Origin: Anaerolineales bacterium
Lineage (GTDB): Bacteria > Chloroflexota > Anaerolineae > 4572-78 > NAK82
Assembly (NCBI GenBank): GCA_024643945.1
Contig: JAHELX010000369.1
Coordinates: 1-5,336 of the forward strand
Length of the DNA stretch: 5,336 nt
Direction of reading: 5' to 3'
The notes under the pieces were generated by a model, which saw nothing but the letters and a program-made list of their open reading frames with translations, was not told where the DNA came from and ran no database searches. Made by a program: the position numbers and the translations under genes. Below, piece after piece: positions 1 to 5,239 of this stretch; position 1 is the first letter of the stretch, and every line of letters begins with the position of its first letter.

Positions 1-2027
1 GAGCGCTTGCCCAGGTTGTTGGCCGGGTCGCTCGGCTCATCCTCGATGGTCTTTTTAGCATTGTCCCAGGCACCACCGGAGTTGGCCATAAAGACAGCCA
101 GCAACTGACCGGAGAGGATAATGCCCGCCAGGAATCCACCTAAGGCCTCCACCTGGAGCACCAGGCCCACAATAATGGGGGAGACCACGGCCATCAGTGC
201 CAGGCTGACCAGTTCTTTCTGCGCAGCCGCAGTCGAAATGGAGACAGCCCGGGCATAATCGGGTTTGACCTTGCCCTCCATCAGGCCGGGGATTCTGAAC
301 TGACGGCGCACTTCGCTCACCATCAGGCCGGCGGCCCGACTGACCGCCTTGATGGCGAAAGACGAGAAGAGCCAGGGGATCGCACCACCTATCAGCAGGC
401 CGACAAAGACGACCGGCTGAGACACACGGATACCATTGGCCAGGGCTTGGGGGTCCACCAGGCTCACGTCGGTGATAAAGGAGCCGAATAGCGACACCGC
501 AGCGATAACCGCCGAGCCAATAGCGATCCCCTTGGTGATGGCCTTGGTGGTGTTGCCCACCGCATCCAGGTCGGCCATAATCTGGCGCGCACGGTCATCC
601 ATGCCGGTCATCTCGCCGATACCGTTGGCGTTGTCGGCGATAGGGCCGAAGGAGTCCATGGCGACGTTGTTGCCAGTGAGAGTGAGCATGCCGATGCCGG
701 TCATAGCCACACCATACAGGATGAAAGCGACCTGCTCCATGCCCGAATAGCCGGGGACGTTGCCATAGATGAGAATAGCAGCAAGGATGGTGGCGGCGAT
801 GACCAAGATGGCCCACACACTCGATTCATAGCCGACGGCCAGGCCGGACAGGATCGTCGTTGCCGGGCCACCGTCAGCGCTTTCGCGGATCTCCTGGACA
901 GGCGCAGACTCGGTACCGGTGAAATAGTCGGTCAGGCGATCAATGACAATCGCCAGCGCCACGCCCACCACCGTCGAGAGGAAGGGACGCCACCAACCAC
1001 CTGGCACGTCCCGCATATAAACCAGAGCCATGGCGCCAAACAGAACGGTCGAAATGCCGGCCGAAGTGAGGAATCCGCGGAAGATAGCCTTCATCGCATC
1101 GGCGCCACCGCCTTCAGTACCTCCTTTGACCAGGTAGGTACCGATGATGGACGACAGCACACCGATGCCGCGCACCAGGAGTGGATAAACGATCCAGTTC
1201 AAATCGCCCGTTAGACGCACCAGCGCCAGGCCCAGGATCAGGGCAGAGACAATGGTGACCTCGTAGCTCTCAAAAATATCGGCGGCCATCCCCGCGCAGT
1301 CGCCGACGTTATCGCCCACCAGGTCGGCGACGACGGCGGCATTACGCGGGTCGTCTTCTTCCAGCCCGGCCTCCACCTTGCCCACCAGGTCAGCCCCCAC
1401 GTCGGCAGCTTTGGTAAAAATACCACCTCCCACGCGCATAAAGAGGGCCAGCAGCGTACCACCAAAGCCAAAGCCCAACAGAGCGTCGGGGGCAGCCTTG
1501 CCGAAAACGATGAAGATAAGCGTCCCACCAAACAGCCCCAATCCATCGGTCAGCATACCGGTGATGGTGCCCGTGCGGTAGGCGATGCGCAGCGCTTCGC
1601 CGAAACTGGTGCGGGCGGCGCTTGCCACCCGTACGTTGCCCTCGACAGCCATACGCATCCCGATCTGCCCCACCGCCAGGGAGAAGCTGGCGCCCATTGC
1701 AAAAGCAATAGCCCGTCCAAACGCAATGTAGAGGCGGGCATTGGCGCCGAATTCTTCTTGGGCTTCAGGCGTGGGATTGACAATCCATACGCTGAAGAAC
1801 AAGGCCACGATTAGAATGCCGATGAAAGGCAAAATGGATCGCAACTGCCGGCTTAGATAGGCGTTGGCCCCCTGCTTGATATCGGTCCACACCTCTTGCA
1901 TCTCCTGCGTGCCCTTGTCCTCTTTAAGGATTTGCCAGCGCAAAAAGACAGCGTAGGCCAGCCCTAAGATAGCAATGCCCAGCACGCCAAAGATGGCATT
2001 CGTCTCAAATGGGGTCATTCCGTGCAT
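1..2027 (-). CDS. hppA: Membrane-bound proton-translocating pyrophosphatase, K+-independent type (C-terminus cut by window edge)
   Basis: This integral membrane enzyme hydrolyses cytoplasmic PPi and uses the energy to pump protons across the membrane. 675 codons are visible with no break. Family signatures in order: a hydrophobic N-terminus (about 11-30 and 66-83), the PPi/Mg motif DVGADLVGK (209-217) followed by EDDPRN, GDNVGDCAGMAAD (238-250), DSFGPIADNANGIGEM before GNTTKAITKG (490s), and NSGGAWDNAKK close to the left edge. Lys495 and Thr498 sit where K+-dependent enzymes carry Ala and Gly (the A/K and G/T switch), so this should be a K+-independent H+ pump. The final part, with the conserved GDTVGDPFKDT-type loop, lies outside the window; family members are about 660-780 residues, so roughly 50-80 are missing. 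The ATG at 2027 is preferred over Met4 because a strong Shine-Dalgarno lies 12 bases upstream. It is the last gene of the minus-strand series, behind a long intergenic region with its own repeats and a terminator, so it is probably transcribed separately from hisH. Confidence 0.96.
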   Translation of the reverse strand, partial: MHGMTPFETNAIFGVLGIAILGLAYAVFLRWQILKEDKGTQEMQEVWTDIKQGANAYLSRQLRSILPFIGILIVALFFSVWIVNPTPEAQEEFGANARLYIAFGRAIAFAMGASFSLAVGQIGMRMAVEGNVRVASAARTSFGEALRIAYRTGTITGMLTDGLGLFGGTLIFIVFGKAAPDALLGFGFGGTLLALFMRVGGGIFTKAADVGADLVGKVEAGLEEDDPRNAAVVADLVGDNVGDCAGMAADIFESYEVTIVSALILGLALVRLTGDLNWIVYPLLVRGIGVLSSIIGTYLVKGGTEGGGADAMKAIFRGFLTSAGISTVLFGAMALVYMRDVPGGWWRPFLSTVVGVALAIVIDRLTDYFTGTESAPVQEIRESADGGPATTILSGLAVGYESSVWAILVIAATILAAILIYGNVPGYSGMEQVAFILYGVAMTGIGMLTLTGNNVAMDSFGPIADNANGIGEMTGMDDRARQIMADLDAVGNTTKAITKGIAIGSAVIAAVSLFGSFITDVSLVDPQALANGIRVSQPVVFVGLLIGGAIPWLFSSFAIKAVSRAAGLMVSEVRRQFRIPGLMEGKVKPDYARAVSISTAAAQKELVSLALMAVVSPIIVGLVLQVEALGGFLAGIILSGQLLAVFMANSGGAWDNAKKTIEDEPSDPANNLGKR

Positions 2028-2038
2028 GGAATTTGTTG

Positions 2039-2046
2039 TCCTCCTT
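2039..2046 (-). promoter_or_regulatory. Shine-Dalgarno site of hppA
   Basis: On the minus strand AAGGAGGA lies 12 bases before the ATG at 2027 and 21 bases before the in-frame ATG at 2018 (Met4). It is the best anti-SD match in the window and supports the first ATG as the start, with slightly long spacing. Confidence 0.75.
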
Positions 2047-2077
2047 ATTCGTAGTGATTGGCCAGGTTAGACAAAGT

Positions 2078-2161
2078 ACTTGTTCAAAAACAACCAGGTA
2101 TTTTTGTGGCGGTTTTACGCCTAATTTCTGTTCTAAAGTGCAAGGTCGTTAATGAACAAGT
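2078..2161 (-). repeat. 9-bp inverted repeat in the hppA upstream region
   Basis: ACTTGTTCA at 2078-2086 is the exact reverse complement of TGAACAAGT at 2153-2161, with 66 bases between the arms. On the minus strand the arms could pair in the hppA leader, enclosing a small hairpin, GGCG-6 nt-CGCC, near 2109-2122. The right arm overlaps the 11-bp direct repeat copy at 2158-2168. The pairing is seen in sequence; a role in mRNA folding or protein binding is inference, and an arm this short can arise by chance in AT-rich DNA. Confidence 0.35.
2130..2159 (-). promoter_or_regulatory. Weak candidate promoter for hppA
   Basis: On the minus strand TTGTTC (2159-2154) and TAGAAC (2135-2130) are separated by 18 bp, matching 3/6 and 4/6 of the sigma70 hexamers. 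If used, transcription would start near 2123 and give a leader of about 95 nt. One direct-repeat copy overlaps the -35 and the other fills the downstream spacer, as expected for a regulated promoter. The hexamer match alone is poor, so hppA may instead be read from another promoter or by read-through from upstream. Confidence 0.22.
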
Positions 2162-2168
2162 GCAAGGT
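2136..2168. repeat. Two 11-bp direct repeats, possible operator
   Basis: AAGTGCAAGGT occurs perfectly at 2136-2146 and again at 2158-2168 (ACCTTGCACTT on the coding strand of hppA). The copies start 22 bp apart, about two helical turns, so they present the same DNA face. They lie 109-141 bp upstream of the hppA ATG, between the intrinsic terminator and the gene. This arrangement is typical of tandem sites for a transcription factor, but I do not recognise the motif and no regulator gene is in the window. Confidence 0.5.
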
Positions 2169-2180
2169 AGCGTGGGGAAC

Positions 2181-2228
2181 AAAAAAGCATCCTGCCTTCT
2201 GAATCAGAGGCAGGAGGGAAAGATGCTT
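2181..2228 (-). terminator. Intrinsic terminator after hisH and the candidate small RNA
   Basis: Read on the minus strand, CCTGCCT (2214-2208) pairs with AGGCAGG (2197-2191). The inner CTG/CAG can extend the stem past a one-base bulge to about 10 bp. An outer AAGCAT/ATGCTT pairing (2228-2223 with 2190-2185) adds to it around an 8-nt bulge, partly overlapping the U-tract. A run of six T (2186-2181) follows directly. No T-run exists on the plus strand, so it works in one direction only. It would end transcripts from hisH and from the promoter at 2304-2332, and isolate hppA. Confidence 0.85.
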
Positions 2229-2297
2229 GAGGCGATCAACGCAGTACCCGCCAAGTGGGGGGCAGCCACTGCTTCCCGTTCCAATAGCCCCGCCGCC
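2181..2297 (-). ncRNA. Candidate small RNA (or attenuated leader), about 117 nt, unknown family
   Basis: A near-consensus sigma70 promoter (2304-2332) and an intrinsic terminator (2181-2228) bound this segment with no recognisable protein gene between them. A start near 2297 is expected from the -10 position. The segment is G+C-rich with several stems: GGCG (2297-2294) with CGCC (2234-2231), GCAGT (2272-2268) with ACTGC (2245-2241), GGGGC (2291-2287) with GCCCC (2263-2259), and GTGG (2269-2266) with CCAC (2258-2255). Some exclude each other. GGCGGG (2252-2247) could also pair with CCTGCC (2214-2209) of the terminator arm, so a terminator/antiterminator switch cannot be excluded. I could not match it to 6S, SRP, T-box or a known riboswitch. 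The promoter-terminator cassette is seen; an RNA product is inferred. Confidence 0.55.
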
Positions 2298-2303
2298 GTT
2301 GAG

Positions 2304-2332
2304 ATTCTACCCAAGAGTAGATAAAATGTCAA
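2304..2332 (-). promoter_or_regulatory. Strong sigma70-type promoter overlapping the hisH stop codon
   Basis: On the minus strand a perfect TTGACA (2332-2327) is followed after exactly 17 bp by TAGAAT (2309-2304), one mismatch from TATAAT. The -35 shares bases with the hisH TGA stop (2331-2329). No gene follows within 270 bp, but a terminator does, so the promoter most likely drives the candidate small RNA. It is the best promoter match in the window. Confidence 0.75.
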
Positions 2333-2946
2333 AACTGATTGACACTTTCCACGAAATTGTGTAGCAGACTCAGTCCTACCTGCTGGCTTTTTTCCGGGTG
2401 GAACTGAATAGCCCACACGTTGTCGCGGGCGACGACGGACGGGAAGGGAGCGCCGTAGTTGGTAGTAGCGACGACGATGGACGCGTCGTCGGTGACGACG
2501 TGATAGGAATGAGCAAAGTAGGCAAACGCGCCATCAGGAACACCGGACAATAACGGATGTGACTGACGTTGGTCGATCTGATTCCAGCCCATGTGAGGCA
2601 CAGTCAGCTTAGCGGGGAAGCGAATGACCCGTCCCGGCAGCAGGCCCAGCCCGCGATGGACGCCCATCTCCTCGCTCTCCTCAAAGAGCAGTTGCAACCC
2701 CACGCAGATACCAAACAAGGGAATCCCTCGCTCAACCGCATCCAGCAGCACCGTATCCAGACGGCGCGAGCGCAAACCGTTCATCCCATCCCCAAAGGCA
2801 CCTACTCCGGGCAGCACCACTGCGTCCGCCTTGGCGACAAGGGCCGGGTCATCCGTGATGGTCGGCATTAGCCCGACGTGCTCAAATGCCTTTTGCACAC
2901 TGCGCAGGTTGCCGATACCCGCGTCGATCACCACGATTTGTTTCAT
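2329..2946 (-). CDS. hisH: Imidazole glycerol phosphate synthase, glutaminase subunit HisH
   Basis: HisH is the class I glutamine amidotransferase subunit of IGP synthase. It hydrolyses glutamine and passes ammonia to HisF, which turns PRFAR into imidazole glycerol phosphate and AICAR in histidine biosynthesis; it is cytoplasmic. The 205 residues match the usual length of about 200. The N-terminus IVVIDAGIGNLRSVQKAF is typical of HisH, then LPGVGAFGDGM (45-55), the nucleophile Cys81 in GICVGLQLLF, the HisH-type PHMGWN (117-122), and catalytic His183 and Glu185 in QFHPEKS. The ATG at 2946 is chosen because the family N-terminus starts there; the same frame stays open to 3093, but that stretch lies inside the kinase gene and reads as nonsense. 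It starts 10 bp after the kinase stop with only a weak AGG-type SD, which suggests co-transcription and perhaps translational coupling. No hisF, hisA or hisB is visible nearby, which is unusual for hisH, and HisF must be encoded elsewhere. Confidence 0.95.
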   Translation of the reverse strand: MKQIVVIDAGIGNLRSVQKAFEHVGLMPTITDDPALVAKADAVVLPGVGAFGDGMNGLRSRRLDTVLLDAVERGIPLFGICVGLQLLFEESEEMGVHRGLGLLPGRVIRFPAKLTVPHMGWNQIDQRQSHPLLSGVPDGAFAYFAHSYHVVTDDASIVVATTNYGAPFPSVVARDNVWAIQFHPEKSQQVGLSLLHNFVESVNQF

Positions 2947-2956
2947 ACTACCTACT

Positions 2957-3886
2957 TCAGGTAACCAATCCGTCGTAGAGGCAGTCCAGGCTGAGATCGG
3001 GGCAGACCGACTCATAATATTGCAGGGTGAGTGCGGCGGCTGAAGCGCCCAACCGTACGGCCTCGTCAATGGGAAAATCGTTGAGCAGACCAAAGAGCAC
3101 GCCCGCCGTAAGGGCGTCGCCGGCGCCGGTTCGGTCTACCACCTGGGTTTTGACGGCCGGCACGTGGCCGCTGCCCATGGATGTGGCATAGCACACGCCC
3201 AACTCAGCTAAGGTGACGATGGCCACCTGCGCGCCCATCGCCACCAGTCGCTTGGCGGCGGCAATGCCCTGGCTGCGCGTGTTGCGCAAAGGGCGTCCAC
3301 ACAGCGCCTCGGCTTCCGGCAGGTCAGGGGTGACCATAAAGAGATCAGGCAGATGAGGCTTGAGGCGTTCGGCCAGCGAAGCCGAGGTGGGATCAGCACT
3401 GATCGGCACGCGGTATTTAGCTGCCAGGCGCATCAGAATTTTGATCGTCTGCGGCGACAGATTAGCATCCAAAAACACCATGGCGGCATCGCGAACGAGC
3501 TTGCGACGGGCATAGATAACTGCCGGCGTGATGACCGACAGGAGGGCCATGTCGTCAATAGAAATGGATAGATCGCCGTTCTGATTATATACGGCCAGAT
3601 AGGCACCGGTGTGGTGATCCGGACTCTCTATCAGATAGGACATGTCTACGCCGGCGTCAGTCGCCTGCTCGCGAATCCGCCGGCCCGACCGATCGGCCCC
3701 CACCGCCGATAGCAAGATGGGATGCTCGCCCAGGCGGGCCAGATTCTCGGCCACATTCCGGGCCACTCCGCCCACGCTGATGCGAATACTACCTGGATTG
3801 CTGGTACCCGGCTGCAAGGAGCCATCGGCGCGCCCTTTGGTGTCTAAACCAGCCGCCCCAACAACAAGGATATACGAATGATTCAT
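2957..3886 (-). CDS. PfkB-family (ribokinase-like) kinase, probably PsuK/YeiC-type pseudouridine kinase
   Basis: This 309-residue cytoplasmic kinase of the ribokinase/PfkB superfamily transfers the ATP gamma-phosphate to a sugar or nucleoside hydroxyl. Visible signatures are the N-terminal glycine-rich substrate motif SVGGVARNVAENLARLG (37-53) and the C-terminal DRTGAGD (251-257), with Asp257 as the expected catalytic base and GAG forming the anion hole. The stretch SNPGSIRISVGG, and SAVGADRSG and SIDDM later on, resemble pseudouridine kinase (YeiC/PsuK) more than fructokinase or ribokinase, so 5'-phosphorylation of pseudouridine is the best guess. No pseudouridine-5'-phosphate glycosidase (psuG) gene is visible to support it. 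The Mg-linked NxxE motif reads DLPE here (188-191), with Asp in place of Asn. The ATG at 3886 has AGGA 8 bases upstream and gives a normal N-terminal beta-strand (YILVVGAAGLD). hisH follows after 10 bp. The superfamily is certain; substrate is moderately supported and could be another nucleoside or sugar. Confidence 0.9.
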   Translation of the reverse strand: MNHSYILVVGAAGLDTKGRADGSLQPGTSNPGSIRISVGGVARNVAENLARLGEHPILLSAVGADRSGRRIREQATDAGVDMSYLIESPDHHTGAYLAVYNQNGDLSISIDDMALLSVITPAVIYARRKLVRDAAMVFLDANLSPQTIKILMRLAAKYRVPISADPTSASLAERLKPHLPDLFMVTPDLPEAEALCGRPLRNTRSQGIAAAKRLVAMGAQVAIVTLAELGVCYATSMGSGHVPAVKTQVVDRTGAGDALTAGVLFGLLNDFPIDEAVRLGASAAALTLQYYESVCPDLSLDCLYDGLVT

Positions 3887-4029
3887 AGGTCCTTTCCTGG
3901 TAGCGTAGAATTTTCTTCGGTGGCTCCGGTGTCGCCCAGATTGGAAGCCAACTTCCCAGGTGTAGCTCTGTGAGGAATGTCGCCAGACGCCGCAACGACC
4001 ACAATTGCCGGTGGAAGAGCTGATACCCT

Positions 4030-4038
4030 ACTATAACA
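4030..4038 (-). promoter_or_regulatory. Extended -10 promoter candidate for the kinase-hisH pair
   Basis: On the minus strand TGT directly precedes TATAGT (4035-4030), one mismatch from TATAAT, forming a TGn extended -10 that overlaps the stop codon of the glucosidase gene. The region 17 bp upstream (TTTCAC) is a poor -35, as is common for extended -10 promoters. Start would be near 4023 with a leader of about 137 nt before the kinase ATG. In that leader AGCTCT and AGAGCT could pair, and GGAAG-TTGG-CTTCC forms a small hairpin without a T-run. Confidence 0.38.
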
Positions 4039-5239
4039 CATTTTTTGGGAAAGTGAAAGGTACGCACCATCCCCCATCTCCCACGGCACTCCACGCTCGC
4101 AATACCTCTCCCACACTCCACGCCTGGGCGATGCAACCGCGCGGTGCAAAGGGTGCATCGCCATCGAAGATTTCGCTAATGCTGCCCACGCCATGATCGA
4201 CCAGGTGGTGGATGAACGGCTGTAGGAAAGAGCGCGCCCGTTCGCGATCATCGTAGACGCGCAGGTAGGCCGTGACAAAGGGGCCGATGAGCCAGCTCCA
4301 GACGGTGCCCTGGTGGTAGGCCGCGTCGCGCTGACGCCGGTCGCCGCCGTAGTGACCTATGTAAGCCGGATCATCCCGAGCCAGGCTGCGCAATCCGTGA
4401 GAGGTAAGCAGGCGGCGCGCACAGACGTCCACGACGGCGCGCTGCTGCGACGGCGAGAGCGGACTATGAGGAAGCGAGACCGCAAACAACTGATTGGGCC
4501 GTAGGGCTGGATCGTCGCCGTCAGGGCCGTGAATCACATCGTAACAGTAACCGGTGTCCTGGTTCCAGAAACGAGCGAACCCGGTAACCGTCTGTTCCGC
4601 CAGGGCTTCATAGGGGGAAAGCGGCTCGCCCAAACGGCGCGCGAAGTCAGCCATGCTGCGCAGGGCATTGTACCACAGAGCGTTGATCTCTACCGGCTTG
4701 CCGATGCGGGGTGTGACCACCCAGTCGCCCACCTTGGCGTCCATCCAGGTAAGCTGCACGCCCGGCTCGCCCGCGTAGAGCAGGCCGTCGTCGGGATCCA
4801 CCTGGATGTGGTAACGCGTGCCGCGTCGATGCCACTCGACGATCTCTTGCAACACCGGGAACAAATCCCCCAGCAACCCATCGTCATCGGTGGCAGCGTG
4901 GTAGGCGCGAATGGCCTCGAAATACCAGAGCGTGGCGTCCACGGTGTTGTATTCAGGCGTCTCCCCCTCGTCCGGGAAGCGGTTGGGCAGCATGCCCCGG
5001 TCCACGAAGCGAGCAAAGGTTCGCAGAACCCGCGCGGCAACGTCGTGGCGGCCGGTGACAAGGGTCAGGCCCGGGAGGCTGATCATGGTGTCGCGTCCCC
5101 AATCGCCGAACCAGGGATAACCGGCGATGACCGAGCGGCCATCCGGATCGTCGGGCAGGGAACGGCGCACGATGAACTGGTCGGCGGCCAGAACCAGGCG
5201 TTCAGTAACCGTAGGGGCAGGTTTTACGCTAATGGTCAT
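4031..5239 (-). CDS. Amylo-alpha-1,6-glucosidase / glycogen debranching enzyme, GH133-type catalytic domain only
   Basis: The enzyme hydrolyses alpha-1,6-linked glucose at branch points of glycogen-like glucans; a cytoplasmic location is likely because no signal peptide is seen. The 402 residues match the catalytic (alpha/alpha)6 domain of archaeal/bacterial debranching enzymes: LAADQFIV (17-24), AGYPWFGDWGRD (39-50), LPNRFPDEGETPEYNTVDATLW (84-105), GVQLTWMDAKVGDW (160-173), TPRIGKPVEINALWYN (176-191), YHQGTVWSW (308-316) and SEIFDGD..PRGCIAQAWS (355-375). By analogy with characterised enzymes, Asp167 and Glu356 are the likely catalytic acid/base pair. The C-terminus is complete, but the N-terminal domain (roughly 250-300 residues in usual 600-700-residue members) is absent. 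An in-frame TAA sits one codon before the ATG at 5239, and no Shine-Dalgarno is visible there. It may be a true domain-only enzyme, a split gene, or a copy truncated by upstream rearrangement. The kinase gene follows after 144 bp. Confidence 0.92.
   Translation of the reverse strand: MTISVKPAPTVTERLVLAADQFIVRRSLPDDPDGRSVIAGYPWFGDWGRDTMISLPGLTLVTGRHDVAARVLRTFARFVDRGMLPNRFPDEGETPEYNTVDATLWYFEAIRAYHAATDDDGLLGDLFPVLQEIVEWHRRGTRYHIQVDPDDGLLYAGEPGVQLTWMDAKVGDWVVTPRIGKPVEINALWYNALRSMADFARRLGEPLSPYEALAEQTVTGFARFWNQDTGYCYDVIHGPDGDDPALRPNQLFAVSLPHSPLSPSQQRAVVDVCARRLLTSHGLRSLARDDPAYIGHYGGDRRQRDAAYHQGTVWSWLIGPFVTAYLRVYDDRERARSFLQPFIHHLVDHGVGSISEIFDGDAPFAPRGCIAQAWSVGEVLRAWSAVGDGGWCVPFTFPKNVL

Noticed and set aside
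2240..2252. T-box-like string GGCGGGTACTGCG on the minus strand, resembling the GGGTGGNACCGCG element next to a terminator.
   Set aside because: Three consensus positions differ, only about 45 nt of transcript precede it (no room for a stem I with specifier loop), and the downstream gene is a pyrophosphatase, not an aminoacyl-tRNA or amino-acid gene.
2181..2297. 6S RNA or bacterial SRP (4.5S) RNA as the identity of the candidate small RNA; it contains GGAA and GGGAAGCAG like the SRP apical region.
   Set aside because: The 5' and 3' ends do not pair into one long hairpin, the CAGG partner strand of the SRP loop is missing, and the length is well below that of 6S RNA.
2058..2324. An 88-codon plus-strand frame across the hisH-hppA intergenic region.
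   Set aside because: It runs through the direct repeats, terminator and promoter of the opposite strand, has no Shine-Dalgarno and looks like no protein family.
2329..2946. PdxT (pyridoxal phosphate synthase glutaminase) as the identity of the amidotransferase.
   Set aside because: The GNLRSVQKAF and PHMGWN motifs are characteristic of HisH, and no pdxS gene is adjacent.
2947..3093. A longer hisH starting at 3093.
   Set aside because: The extra 49 residues overlap the kinase gene in another frame and have no match to HisH; the family N-terminus begins exactly at the ATG at 2946.
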